From assembly GCA_024741835.1 (NCBI GenBank), contig JAENRP010000264.1, forward strand, positions 1 through 63,876: 63,876 nucleotides of DNA. The letters run 5' to 3'. Made by a program: the position numbers and the translations under genes. Of the stretch, positions 23,003-36,049 are shown piece by piece (positions within the stretch are counted from its first letter, which is position 1; each line of letters opens with the position of its first letter). Origin of the DNA: Diplocarpon mali (lineage: Eukaryota; Ascomycota; Leotiomycetes; Helotiales; Drepanopezizaceae). The notes beneath the pieces were generated by a model that had not been told where the DNA came from, did no database searches, and was given only the letters and a program-made list of their open reading frames with translations.

Positions 23003-26000
23003 ATTTTCAAAGGGAGGGTAGTAGACTCGATTCTCTAGGCTTAAGTCGATTCAATTATCAGTTCTATTGTTACTTTAGAGTCTTCTTCTCTTGCGTTAGT
23101 TCTTATTTCTTAATGATTTCTTAACTTTAAGGACCTCTCTTAAAGGATCTTCTATTAATACCCTTAGATTTGGTAACTGAGGTTTATCTAAACTATCTTA
23201 TAGGCTTAAGCTAGCCGAGTCCAACCTTACTTGCGGGCCGGGCTTGCGAGTCAGTCTTAGCGTTTCTAAGCTTAAAGGTAAAAATAGGAGATTAGTTCCT
23301 AAATCAGGGTCTAATACTATACTAGCGTCTTAATTCATCTCTTTTCCGAATTTTCTTATAATAATGCCTTTATTAATTAGTACATTAGGCTCTTGGATAG
23401 TATTTACTTTATCACGCTATCCCTAAGACTTAAGTCTATAAAGAAGCGACTTAGTATTTATAACATTCGTTTAGGCCTTAATAAGGGCGTTAAAGAGCTT
23501 TTAATTATATTCTACAAAGTGGATTTTCAATTTATCTTTATTAAAAAGAAATAACTCTTATACTTTAATTATAATTAATAGATCTATTTAAGAGCGTCAA
23601 CTAATAATAGCTTTAAAGAGGCTACTATAGTTCTTAAGATAAAAAGCTGCCTTAAAAGGTGCAGTGGTTTTACTTATATTAATCTATTAAAGTACTAAAG
23701 GTTACTTTAAAGTAGAGATTAAAAAGATAAAATTAAAGATTCGAATCTTATTTTCCAAGGTATTCTTATCGAGGATAGCTATATAGTTATTACAAAAGGC
23801 TATAAAACTACTAGTCCTATAAGAATTATCCGAAAGCATTTTAAAAAGGTATCCCTATTTTATTATTACTATAATTGGATTGCTATTATTAGTAATAGGT
23901 CGCAAGATCTCCTTTTGCTTTAACTTTGCAATTATTTAAGCTAGTTGAGATTTTGAACTAAGTGCTTAAGAAGTCTATCGACTTATCTTCTTTGCAAATA
24001 GAGTGAGTTTTATAATCGACTAAGAGCCGACCTACCTATTAAGGCTTTTAAAAGCCGGCCTTTATCCAATTAATAGGATCTAATAATCTAAGACTTGCTT
24101 TCTAATAAAATTAACTCGCAGGCTAAGACTGTAAGTAAAAATCGGAATTTCTTTATTAGCAGTACTTATATCTCTCTTTATTAAAACAACTTGATTATAA
24201 AGACTAAGGCTAATTAATTAAAGAGGTTTAAGGTAAGCTATAAGCTAATAGGCTTCTCTACTTTTCACTATTATAATTAAAAGGTAAAGTCTATAATGTA
24301 TCCGAAGGACTTATTAAATAAGGCTGAATATTATATTATAAAGAAAACAAAAAGGTATAAAGGTCGCGTTATCTATAAGGCAGAAGTAATAAAGGTATAT
24401 CTCTACTTCTTATCTTATAATAGAGAGGAATATACTTATAAAAGCACTATTATTAATAGTAAAATTATCGGTTAAAAAGCAGCATCTAAAGGGTTTAGGT
24501 ATCACAATTGACCCTTCTTCCTCTATTTCCTCTTACTATTTATTACTTAATAATATCAAAAAGAAAGAATTATTCCATTTAATCGGCTCTAATGCCTTTA
24601 AGGCTTTAGGATCAGCCTTAAATTTTATAGTACTTAAAGATGCCTCTATTATTAATAGGTTAGATTTGCATATCTTTAAAAAGATAAAGAACTAATTATT
24701 AAAGTGGATTAGAAAAAGATCGATATCTTCTACTATATAAAGAAGTTCGAAGTATTTAATAGTTTCATTAATATTAAATCCTTTATAATTAAGACTATAG
24801 TAAACCGAAAGAGAGCAAATATAAAGGTCGCAAAGTCTTTTCCCTTCGATTCCTATATTAAGAAGATACTATCGAAAGCGAGTCTTTATTACAAAGGACA
24901 CTTAAATATTATATCGTTCTCTAAGCTTAAGGTTAAGAATAACCGATTAAGGCATATTACTACAATTACAAATATCTTAATCAATAGATTCCTTTTTATA
25001 TTCTCTTTCTTATAAGATAAAATAGTCTCGCTTAATATCTAAGAGATTAGGTTCTTAACTTCTATAATTATTAAAGAATTAAATAATATCTATAAGGGCA
25101 AACTCGTTTAAGATAAGCTATTAAATCTATTTAATAGCTCTTTTAATTATCTTTAAAGTAGTAGGAAAAGGGTCTTCCCTTATATTATCGTTTCTAAAAC
25201 AGTTGCATATAAATATAAAGAAGTTAAGAACTAGCTCTTTTAAGTTATTAAAGAAGGAGTCTAAGCAAGCGCGCAATCCTTTAGTTTCAAATTGTAAATT
25301 AGCTAAGATAGCTATTAAACGATCTATCCTTTTTAAAGGTCGAGCTAAAATAGGTCATTTAATTAAAGGAGAGTCCTTTAAAGATTCCGAAAATTCTAAA
25401 GAGGCTGCGCTAAGCATTTAAGCAGTTTATTCGGCAGCGGTTTCTAGAATCATTTCGGCAAAAGGCAAGTTCGGTCCAGTTCTAAAATTCTTATTTCTAA
25501 CTCTTAATTTAAGACCGTAAGTCAAATCATATAGTTTAGCACTTATTATATCTTTAGATTAAAAAGCAAATTTTAAAGCAAGCTTAACTATAAATAATCA
25601 ATTCCCTTCTTTATTATTAAAGAAATCTTATCCAAACCCTATTATAAGAGTCTAGTTCTCTTTTAAAATAAGCAAACTATAAGCAAAAGCGCAAAGCCTT
25701 AGCATATTAACAATAGTACTATTAAGTAAGGTAATATCTACAGCCTAATTTGATCTTTTTATAGCCTTATTAGCTGCTATAAGTATTATATTAAATAGGC
25801 CTATAAATCTATAACTGCAAATTCGATTGCCTTAGAATTTTACTACTCCTTCTTAAATAATAAAGAAATTAAGAATCTGAATAGCTCTAGCAGTAGGAGT
25901 GTTTTCTTTAAGAATTTTTAATAATACTTATCTTCTATTATTAGAATTAATATTTATTAAGAAATGTAAATGAAATAGAAGTCCTCTTTTATTAATAGTT

Positions 26001-26368
26001 AAATTATCTAATCGTCGAATAGATTCTTCCCTTTTATCTTAATCTATTTTAAAAGTGTTAGCCAAAGTTATATATTAATCTATATCAGCTAAGAATTCCT
26101 CTTTAAAGATTCCCTTTAATCTCAATTCTTTAATTAAGAAGTCGTTAAATTAAAGAATTCCAAAGGCCACTTAGGTTAAAAGGTTACTAATAGCATTCGC
26201 GTAAGCTAAAAGGAGTTTTTATTACTCTATATCTCCTAAGGCTACATAGGTCAATTTAAAGCTCTCTAATAATACAATAGCTCTACTATCCTAAGAGAAG
26301 TTTATAATTAGTGCTTATTTATCTCCTATTGCAGCAGATAAAACCATTTATAAGTTCTTTAAAGGCAT
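23003..26368 (-). pseudogene. Gypsy-B ORF A, unrecognised large protein (paralogue of ORF B)
   Basis: This minus-strand frame of about 1,120 codons starts at the ATG of 26,368-26,366 (MPLKNLxMVLSAAIGDK) and ends at a TAG near 23,003 after a C-terminus reading STTLPLKII. In-frame stops are nearly all TAG or TAA at likely Gln positions. I recognise no domain. Stretches conserved with ORF B occur in the same order along both: the FNDFL/FDDFL block near the N-terminus, an AIQxLNxFxIxEG block, a YSLLIxKE block, an NEFALIDIIxFF / DEFSIDNIIQFF block and a KxxELF block. Palindromic mini-repeats at about 23,230, 24,113 and 25,500 lie within it. Its place after pol resembles an env position, but I see no signal peptide or membrane anchor. 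Confidence 0.72.
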
Positions 26369-26990
26369 ATTACTTATAAAAGATAAGGAGTATAAATAAG
26401 AGAGTTTAATAGGGTATAAGAATTAAAAGGGCATATAAGCTGCAATAGGTTTACTATATATATATTAAGGAAATTGGACTTTTTATTTATTATTTAAAGA
26501 AAGTAATAGGAATATTATAATTAAAGGCTAATATTAAGAATGTAAAATAAGTCAGAGCAAGTAAGAATTTAAAGTGATCTTAAAAGATCTATATCTTAAA
26601 TAATAAAGGAGGCGACCTTACCGAAAATGTAAAAATAAGAATTAAAGGGAGGTAAGACAATTAATAAGCTAAGAAATCGTTTAATATTCCCGCTTATATT
26701 CTTCGGATATTTTAAGAATAATAACTTAGGGTTACGATTAATTAGGTATTTTAATATTCTTTACTCGTAGGACCGGCTTATAAGTCAAATTGGAAAAATC
26801 TTAATCTTTATCTAAGGGTTCAAAATTGCTTATATCGCCGTCAGTTCCTATAGAAGATTCGGAGGTTATATCAATTTCTAATTCATCTTCTAAAGGAAAT
26901 AAGGTCTAGTCGCATCGATAGAAGCGCTTTAGTCAGTTAGCTGCAAAAGTTCCTTTAATATTAACTCTATTAAGTTCCTAAAGAGAATAG
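26369..26990 (-). other. Gypsy-B pol-ORF A junction region
   Basis: This is the end of pol and a spacer of a few hundred bases before ORF A. A palindromic mini-repeat lies at about 26,764-26,788 (ACTCGTAGGACCGGCTTATA then AGT). No separate gene seen. Confidence 0.55.
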
Positions 26991-29900
26991 TATCCCTTTT
27001 CCTTCTACTTAGATTTAACCTTAAATAGGCTAAGCTATTAATAATTAAGTTTAGTATCTATTAATATATTAATACTTCTTATAATATTATAAACTAGGAT
27101 AAGATCATCTTTTTAAATAAGGTAAGTCTTAAGTACTTTAAAAGCAGCCTATACTTCCTTAGCTTTTTCCTAATATCGTTTCTTTTGTAGAATGATTTCC
27201 TTTATATCTATATCTTAAAGCTTAAGTTATTAGCATCTTATTGCAAGCAAATCAGAACGGTTCTGAATTTGACTATAGTCGAACAATCTCTAAATAAGCT
27301 ATTAAGATTCAAAAGGGAGCTATGCCTCTTTGCTATAGATAAAGAAGAATAATATAACTCTAGTCGGTTTATAGATTATTATTCAATAAGTAAAGAGTAT
27401 TTTATAAAAGCGTTTTATTTAATCCTTAAATCCTTTGCAAGTAACTTTAGATAGACTATTAAGAATATTATAGTATTCTTATTTTACTACTCTATTAGCT
27501 TTTGAGTTATATATTAAGATTTAAACCCGTTTAATACTATATTTCTATAAGAAAGCTTCAACTACTCCTTTGTTTTCAAGGCCTCTATTAATAGTTAGTC
27601 TGCTAAAAAGTCTATAGTAATAGACTATATCTTTTTAAAAGAACTTTGCAATAGATTTAAAGTTAGCAGATCTCAAAGGTCGTCCTTTAAGCCATCCTAA
27701 TAGGTCTTCCTTTACTAAAATAAAACATATTATCCTATTCTTAGTAATTAGTACTTATATAATATCGAAGCTGACTTTATAAAAAAGGCCTAATGGCCAG
27801 GTTAGGAATAAAGGATTTTCCTTACAATTAGGTTTTTATTTCTAATAAAGGATACAACTTTTTACAAAAGCTTTATAGTCCTTAAAAGAGCCTTTTTAAA
27901 AGAATTTTCTTAAGAGTTAGTAGTAAGTGGACTTAGCTCCTTAGTAGCCAGTCTTTTTATAAATATCTTAAATAGCCTTAGCTTATAGTTTATCGTTATT
28001 TATATAGAGCTATATAGGAAATGAGTTATCGCTCCTTTTAAACAATCGCCGTCCTTGTATTAGATAAATTAAAGCTTTAGCTTTAAACTTCTAAAAATCC
28101 TTAAGAGGAACTGTCTTTAGTTGTTTAAGTATAACTAAAAATTTTACGATTTTCTTAAAGTCACTTAAGTAGTTAGGTAATAAAATTCTCTCATTTGACT
28201 CGCAGGCTAGGACCGCGAGTCAAGTCCCTTTAAGGCAATATATTAATAGATAACTAACTTCGTTTTCTACCTACTTATTAATATCTATTTTATCTTCTTT
28301 AATTAAATTAAAAGGGTAAGAACGAGTTCTTTTTAAAAGGCCATTTGCAATAGTATTTTTCATTCTTAAAATATATTTGACTTCAAAGTCCATTAGTCTT
28401 ATTTAAGCAATCTATTTTATTAATAAAGCCCTTAAAAGATCGCTTATAGCCCTATTCAATTATTCCATTAGCACTTTAGCATTAGTTTTAAGGATAAAGT
28501 AAATACTATAAAGGTCGCTTCTTATCTTTTTCATCGCCTTTAAAGCGCCTTTGCATTCTTATTTAATAGTATTATACTTTATCTTTACTAGATTTTAAAG
28601 ACCACTTTCAAAGTAAGCTAAATATCTTTTCTATTAGCTATTAGCTTATTAAAGGATAGCACCCCATCTGATTAAGCTTATATCAACTATTAATATAATT
28701 GGCCTAGCGTTAGCTCTATAGTCTATTTTAATTAAATATAGCGCTTTAAGTAACGCTTGCTTCAATTGTCTTATAGCCTCTATTTAGGGTTTCTCCTATT
28801 AAAACTTAGCCCCTTTTTAAAATAAGGAGTAAATAGGTACTACCTTTTTAGTAAAATCCTTAATCTAAATGCGATAGTATACTATAATTCTAATAAACGC
28901 GCGAGCTTCTACCATATCGTTATACCTCTTCTATTTATCGATTTTAAGTACTTTAGCCCTCTAAGGACTTCGGCTATTAGAATCAGTAATAAAACTAACA
29001 ATTTCCATTAATAGGAGATAGTATTATAACTTCAGACCAACTATTGCTTCTGCCCTTTCGAATCGTATAAGTACCTAGTCCAGGTTCTAAATATATTCTA
29101 TTATAAATCGTTATATACTAAGGAGAACTTCTTTATAGTTATAAAATGATCTTAATCCTTTTACTCTTATATCATTTATATAAGAGAGCGCAATATTAGG
29201 TATATAATCCACTAGTATCTTATAAATTACTTAGATAAATTGAGCGATCGAATTTATAGCCCCTTAAGGTAATCTTATTATTTAAAGTAGCTTAAAAGGG
29301 GTTTGAATTACTATTATATCTCTCGATTTAATATTAAGAATAAATTGATTATATTTAAAGAAGAAGTTAATAAGAGAGCTATAGGTTAATCTTACGAATT
29401 TATTTAAGAACTTATCTATATTTGGAAGAATATTAGCGTCCTTAATAGTTACTCGGTTTATTTCTACTACTATTATTATTAATCTATAAGTTCCCTTCTC
29501 TTTCTTAGCAACTAAGAATTATTTATTCTTATAAGGGCTATTACAGAACTCGAGAATACCTTACTTTAACCTATCCTTTAATATTTCGATTACCTTTTCT
29601 TAAAGAGCTTTAAGGACCTCGAATGTTTTCTTTTGCTAAGCTTTATAAAGTATTATCTTAATCTTAATATAAGGCGTAACTTCTTTTCGAATCTGACCTA
29701 ATTCCGTTTAATCAAAAGCTAAGGCGTCCTTTCGATTTATTAAAGTTTTATAAAGGAGTTCGCATTCTTACTTTATTAAGTCATTTCTAATTTTCAATAT
29801 ATCGAAATATTCTTTTATTAGCCGATATCCGATAGGTTTATTAGAAAATCTACTTATAATAAACTTATCGAATTTGCTACCCGGCTTTAGAGGTCGACGC

Positions 29901-30990
29901 TTCTCGTCTTATTTAAACTAATCATCTAGTCCTTTAGACTTTAAGCTATTAGAGATTCCCTAATCTACTAATTATACTTTATTAGCCTTACTTTTATATA
30001 TAGTTCGAATATTAGCTAGTACTATGCTTTTCTACCTCTTTCCTTTTTTATTAAATCCTATAAAATAGTCCGAATTTTCTTTTTTAAAAATAAATAAAAG
30101 ATTTTCTAAGTTGTTAATTTAAAGTGCGTAGATAGAAATATTATTAGTAATTTTATTATTTTTCACTTGTAGGTCCAGCCTATAAGTGGTTTTTAAGTTT
30201 TTTAAAATAATTAGTAAATTATCGAAACTTATAAAATAAACTCTCTTTTCTATTATATTTTTCTTTTTTCTTAATTATTAATCTGATAAAACGCTAATTA
30301 TACTATTTTTCAAAATTCCAGATTTAACTCCTAGTCTAGGACTGCAAGTCAAATCGCTATTATTTAAAATCGGCAAACTTACCTTCCTTTTGCTATAACT
30401 CCTTATTAAGTGCCTTCCTTTACTAGCATTAAGCCTAGCCCTTATACTAGCTAATTGTTTCCTAAAACTTCGTTTTAGAATTCGACTATATCTTTTACAA
30501 TAACTATTTATCCTTTTAAAGATCGATCTATATTCTAAAGACTAGCTTTTATAAGACTATCTTTAAGATAGTTAAATATTAGCTAAGATTTTAAAATAAA
30601 AGGCATTTTTAAAAGAATATTATTTAAAGAATTCTTTATTATTAGAAAGTTAGTATAATTAATAATCCCTTTAACTTTAACCTTTACGTTTTTCACCTAT
30701 CTATTAAAATTGTATTTCGATCTAGAGATAGTTGAATATATAAGAAGTTGATCGTTAATAATTATCAATTAGGCCATTTCTGCCACTTTTCTAATTATTA
30801 TATTAACTTCTAAATTACAATCGATTAAAGCCTTTGCTTTAACTGATTCTTTTATTAAATAAATAATAATAGGGCTTTTTATTATAACTGCTAAACAATT
30901 TCAATTGATATTCTAAAATATTAAGGCTATTATTATAATATCATAGTATCTTTAGGTTCCTTTGTCTTTTGCAATCTAAAGACATTTAAT
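26991..30990 (-). pseudogene. Gypsy-B pol remnant (protease, RT, RNase H, integrase)
   Basis: The aspartic protease region is at about 30,850-30,780 (KALIDCNLEVNIIIRKVA, where active forms read like DSGAEVN). RT is at about 29,570-29,090: GILEFCNSPYKN, VEINRVTIKDANILPNID, then SYINDIRVKG with the catalytic motif at 29,168-29,182 (second position Asp changed to Asn). This matches the fungal Ty3/Gypsy clade with the VALPFVDDIGVKG-type motif. RNase H is about 28,800-28,300. The integrase C-terminal part lies about 27,410-27,230 (KPTRVILFFFIYSKEA). Many stops. Palindromic mini-repeats lie at 28,197-28,221 (a perfect 7-bp arm palindrome), about 30,168 and about 30,328. Confidence 0.83.
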
Positions 30991-33650
30991 CAAAGCTAAG
31001 TGCTTCTTAAAGTTCTTTCATATTACGATTTCCATTTCCTTATTATTATTCAAATCTTTAAAGGTAACTAGGATATACTTTCCTAGCACTTTATCAAAGC
31101 GTCTAATCAAATTAAATAGGTCTTTAAACGTAAGGTTAATTTACTAAGCTATAATATTTTTTATAGCTTTCTCTATTGCGGTTAAACTAGCGTATTTATT
31201 AACGAATTTTTCCCATTTTAACATCTATCTCTTTCACTTAAGGTCAGGGGTCCGCGCAATAACTTCAACTTCTTAATCTTTAAGCTTAAAGCTATCTTTA
31301 TCTATTATATCTCTAATCAATTTGTCTACTATATCGGCTTTATCCTCGTCTACTATAGTTCTAGATTATTAAGTATCTTTTAACATTTGGACTCTATATT
31401 AAGATTCCTAAGTCGCACGCATTAATTTCTGGACTTTAGCTAGTTTTATTAGTATTAAAAGAGTAGTAGATCTAAAAGGACGCTAAGTATTCTAAGGGTT
31501 TCTAGATATAAAAGCAGCATTAATATCAGCAGATATATTATTATTAACCTACCCTAAGACAGAGATGCCTCTAACTTCTATAGCTATTTAATCAAAAGCT
31601 AGGTCCTTAAGAACTCCCTTAAGTAGGTTGCTAGTTAGACCTATATATATATAAGTTGGAATTTTAGCATTCATATCTATAATATACTATTATTCGACTA
31701 AATTCTCGTCCTATTTCGTACTATATATTATCGTTCAAACAGTCTATAACTATAAGTGATTCTAATGCTTTTTAATAAGGATAGCTTCTAACCTAGGATC
31801 TTTAATATAAAGCATCCTATACTTATTAATATATATGACCTTAGTATTAATAAAATAAAAGAAAAGAGGGCAATTGTTATAATACTTATATAAAGTGCAA
31901 TTAGGTTCTTTATTATTACAAAAGTTGCAGGTTAGTCGTCTTCTATTGCCGTTTCCTTAGTACCCTATAGCATTAATATTAGCAGAGTGCTAGTTAAGAT
32001 CAATTCTTCCTTTTTCAGCTAGCTATTACATTCTTATATTAGCTAATTATTCCGAATGATAAGAAGTAGAAGTCTAGTAATAGGAACTACTAAGTTAGCT
32101 TATAATAGCCGAGTTTTACCTATTACTAAATTGCAGAATATGCTATTTTTCCTATAAGAGATTATTAATCCTAGTTTCTAAGCTTTAGATTTGGAGTTCT
32201 GCAAATTAGGTCTTAAGTTTCTTAATTCTAAGGTTGGATCTTACTCTTAAGTCGGGCCTGCGAGTGAAAGGTATAACTATTAGGTTCTTCTTTACCTCTT
32301 CTATAACTTCTAAAGCCTTTGAGTGTTCTTAGACCAAGCTCTTAAGGTCTTTAGTATAAAAGGGAGTAAGGGCTTTTTCCTACTTTATAATATTAATAGT
32401 TCTCTTATTAAGATCTGATTTTAAAGCAAAGGCTAAGAATTCCTTAAATAAGGCAAAGGTTATAAGGTCTTACTTATTAATCCTAAAATACTTAATAATC
32501 TTATTTTAAAGGCTAGTAAGTAATCCGAATAAGAAAAGGCAACCTCTTTCAACTTCGCTAAGTATTTTCTAACTAATTAAGGTATTTAATATACAAGTAA
32601 AAGTCCGATAGTAGTTCTTAAGTTCCTTAGGAGTTTGAGTGACTAAAACAAATTCCTTTAAAAAAGCTAGAGTATTGCGAATCTGCTATTTATCAAATTC
32701 TTGGAATTCAAACTTAAGAGCCTTAATAAGGAGTTCCTATAAATTATACATCTTCCATTTAAAAAGGGATTTAATAATATCTTTACTTATATAATTATAG
32801 TAGCAAGGGAGCTAAGAAATCATATCCGCTTATAAAATACCAAAATCGTAATAAGTTTCCTTATATTGCTTAAGGAAATTAGTAATATTAGCTCTTATAA
32901 AGTGAGGAGCACTAGGAGAATTAAAAAGGGGAAAGTGGCTAGTAATAGTCTTAAATGCGGCTATTATCGTTTTATATTAACCGTTCGAATTGATAGAATC
33001 CATAAGGGGCAAATAGGAAGCTTTGATATTATATAATTAGTTGCTAAGAGGAGTACTTCGAAATTCAAAAGGGTTTAAAGAACATTTAGAATCTAAGTTA
33101 ATCTTAAAGTGATTAAGACGGGTTTGAAAAGATTTAAATAAAGGGTTGGCAAAAAGTTTAAAATTAATATTATTTTTAATATTTTCTAGCGTTAATATTA
33201 AAAGAGTAAATAGCAGTCCTAAGTTATTTAAAGACGTCTTTTTATCCTCTTACTTATAGGCTAAGCCTAAGAGTAGAATTCCAGATTCTACTAAAAGTTT
33301 AATCCGAGTTTATTAAGAGATTCTAAGTAGGTGCTAAATAGCTATTAAAAGCATTATAACTAATTGCAATAAAATAAGGTTTACTTAATTAAGGATTATT
33401 TTTTAAGATAAGGTTTATATTTAAGATTCTTCTTAGCCTTTAGGCTAATTCCTATTAGTCCTTAGAATAAAGGGGTCTTTAGAAACGATTCTAAGGCAAT
33501 TTTTAGAATTCTATTAAGCTAAGGCGGCTGAATTATCAAATTCGGATTTCTAAGGATTCTAAAGAGGCACTTCCAATTGAAGTTTACGCTTAGTATTACT
33601 TAAGTACTCGAAACTACTGCTATTTGAGATTGCTATTATAGGGTTTATTA
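30991..33650 (-). pseudogene. Gypsy-B gag remnant
   Basis: The minus-strand frame begins near 33,650 (SLINPIIAISNSSSFEYL) and runs to the protease. A Cys-rich motif at about 31,935-31,870 reads CNFCNNKEPNC, then YKYYNNCPL. With one Tyr restored to His this would be a zinc-binding knuckle. Palindromic mini-repeats lie at about 32,242 and 33,255. Stops are mostly TAG and TAA at likely Gln positions. Confidence 0.68.
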
Positions 33651-33949
33651 AACTTTTTATACTAAGAAGCTGAAAATTCCGAAAATCTTAAAGTTAAAGA
33701 AGAAAATAGGGGTTTTCGAAGCAGAGCCGAAAAGGGAAAATCTAAGGTTATTAATAGTTGCTAAACGAAAATCGACAGTTTTAAGTAATTAGGCAATTAA
33801 AGATAAGGTTTTTAGAGTTAATCAAAATACTATAAGTGTTTTAAAGATATATTTTTCAAAAGGCCGGTCTCTTATCTATAAACTAAGAGATCGATAAGAT
33901 CGTATAAGGACGGAAATCTTAAGAAATCAGTCCCTGCGTAAGTCACTAA
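33651..33949 (-). other. Gypsy-B 5' leader with putative primer binding site
   Basis: On the minus strand the sequence next to the 5' LTR reads TTAGTGACTTACGCAGGGAC. Undoing one RIP change gives TGGTGACTTACGCAGGG, the TGG-starting form expected for a primer binding site complementary to a tRNA 3' end. I do not name the tRNA. Confidence 0.5.
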
Positions 33950-34195
33950 TATAAAACAAAAGGGGGATAATATAAGAATAGGCCTAAGGGAAGACCTAAA
34001 AACTAAAGGAGAAAGCACTATAAGTAGGCTCTCTTAGATAAGATATTAAGAATAAGTCCTAAGTATGGGGTATATTTAGTACTTATAGTAACGCGCGCTG
34101 TCTCTATATACAGAAGATGGCCCTTTTATCCTCCTACCGTCCTACGCCGATTATGTGATATATATCACGAGACCTATCCATCTTAGGTCTTTATA
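33950..34195 (-). repeat. Gypsy-B 5' LTR (intact, preserves Gypsy-A empty site)
   Basis: This 246-bp LTR is flanked on the right by the TSD CTAA (34,196-34,199). At 34,100-34,115 it reads continuously through the point where Gypsy-A entered the other LTR (CTCTATATACAGAAG against CTTTATATA // ATATATAGAAG). Confidence 0.93.
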
Positions 34196-36049
34196 CTAAT
34201 AGTATAGAAAAGACTACTTTGATATATTTGCGCTAATAGTTCGCATAGATACCCTTTATATATTTATAGTAATAGTAGCTGCTAAGAACCTTAAATGCAG
34301 ATAGTATAATATTAAAAATGCATTTACCAAAGCGACTATAAAGGAATGGATTTTTCTCTCTTAACCTAATAGTATTCTTATATACGCTAGCTACTCTCTC
34401 TATATACTTTATAATATTTATAAGCTTAAATAATCAGCTTGTAATTAGAACCTTTTATATAGCTCTACTTTAATAGAAATAGGATTCGTTTAAAGCCTAG
34501 CTGACCCTTATCTATTTACTTATATTAAGTATAGAATTAAGTTGCTACTATATATTGATAATATTACTATAGCTGCGAAAACAATTATTCAATTGGATTA
34601 GTTCTTTATAATAATTTAGAAACATTTTAATACTAAAGATCTAAGGGGAATTTATAAGATCCTTAGCATTTATATTATAAGGAACTATTCTACTTAAGAA
34701 CTCTAGTTAGATTAAAAGTAGTATATTAAGAAGATCTTAGACTAAATAGGACTCTTTACTTATACTCTTAACTTTAAGCTAAAGTATACTCTAATTAAAG
34801 GAAAGTATAATAAGTTAGAGCCTGCTAATAAAAATAAGTAGAGAAGAGATTTAAAGAAGTACTAATAGGATATTAGAGCAATTATATATACTACAGTATA
34901 TATAAGACTAAATATCGCTCTTATTATTAGGCAACTTAATCAGAACTTAAAGGATTCGACGATTCGATACGAGAATGCAGTTAAGCGACTTAAAAGGTAC
35001 CTTCAATTGATAATTATATAAAAGGTAAGATATAAACTAACGAAATATATAAGCGCAAAGCTTAAGGTATATACCAATTCCGACTAGGCAAATATAAAAG
35101 GTTAGAAAAGTATATCTAAAAGCGTAGTAATACTATATAGCAGACCTATATTATAAGGAAGTAAGAAGTAGAAATCAGTAGCTACTATAAGCACTAAGGC
35201 CGAATATATATTAATATCGTCAAATTGCAAATAAGGATTATAGATTGCTTAAGTTCTAAAAGATATAGGTTTCGCTAAGTATATTAAATAAGATAGGAAC
35301 TATATTAATCTTTAAGTAGATAATATAAGGGCGATTACACTTATAAAGAATCCATACTTATATAAGCGATCGAAATATATTAATATTACCTACTACTTTA
35401 TCTGCGACCTTATTATAAAGAATAAGTTATTAATTACTTATATCTTAACCGATCGAATAGTAGCAAATAGATTTACAAAGCTATTAAAGACAGTTATAAA
35501 GTTTAAAGCGTTTAAAGATATGCTAGGATTATAAAAGATAGTAGGGGCTTAGTAGGCTTAAGGACGACTCCTAGGCCTATCCTACGAGTTAGGTTATATA
35601 GTCTTATAAAAGAAAGTTTTTAAATCGACTCTTAGGCCTAGACTATAAGTCAAGTCATATAGTCTTATAAAGGAATATCTTTTAAGAAATTTGACTCCTA
35701 GTCCTACCCTACGAGTAGGATTAGTAATTTTAATAGAGGTTGCTATTAATTGATTGTTTTTAATTTAAAGAGATACTTAAGAGTTAGATTAGCGCAAAAG
35801 GATAATTATTATTTTCCTAATTATAAGTTAATTAGAGTAAGGTCTAAGTAAGGGTATTAAGATAGGTAATATAGCTATTACTTTAATATATTATTATATG
35901 ACCCTACTGCTTAGTTAATAGGATATTGATATATATATAGCTATAGGGAAGAAAGGGGTAACCTTCCTTCCTTAACTCTTATTAATATATCGACTATCGA
36001 CCTTTAGAAGCCTCCTTTACCTACTGCGCCGACTCACTTAAGCTCAATA
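34196..36049 (+). mobile_element. Copia-1 copy #1, right part (RT, RNase H, 3' LTR)
   Basis: This continues the element broken at 3,684. It carries the RT catalytic motif YIDD altered to YIDN (34,551-34,565) and RNase H at about 35,040-35,230 (YTNSDxANIKG, then STKAEYILI). Three palindromic mini-repeats follow at 35,567, 35,628 and 35,694, then a short purine tract (AAGTAAGGG) and the 195-bp 3' LTR at 35,855-36,049. The next five bases (GTTAA) are the expected TSD, whose partner is off the left edge. It is inserted in the minus-strand Copia-2. Confidence 0.92.
35855..36049 (+). repeat. Copia-1 #1 3' LTR
   Basis: This 195-bp LTR begins TATTAAG and ends CTCAATA, RIP forms of the inverted ends TGTTGAG / CTCAACA. 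Confidence 0.92.

Larger units (their letters stand above)
3685..34195 (-). mobile_element. Gypsy-B: giant Ty3/Gypsy retrotransposon with two extra ORFs, split by Gypsy-A
   Basis: The two 246-bp LTRs are 33,950-34,195 and 3,685-3,845 plus 18,587-18,671 (the latter split). They begin TATAAA and end TTTATA on the + strand, RIP-altered TGTAAA/TTTACA, and are flanked by the TSD CTAA. Without the nested Gypsy-A the element is about 15.8 kb, very large for this class. On the minus strand the order is 5' LTR, gag (about 33,650-31,000), protease (about 30,830), RT (about 29,560-29,100), RNase H, integrase (to about 27,000), ORF A, ORF B, 3' LTR. The pol order (RT before integrase) is Ty3/Gypsy. ORF A and ORF B are paralogues in the position of an env gene. 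A 37-base run of N sits near the 3' end. About fourteen palindromic mini-repeats are scattered through it. Confidence 0.88.

Noticed and set aside
25203..25421. 72-residue plus-strand frame
   Set aside because: Shadow of ORF A, which is coherent on the minus strand through this interval.
23003..26368. ORF A as a viral-type envelope gene
   Set aside because: Position after pol fits, but I see no signal peptide, membrane anchor or cleavage motif, so only the position is reported.
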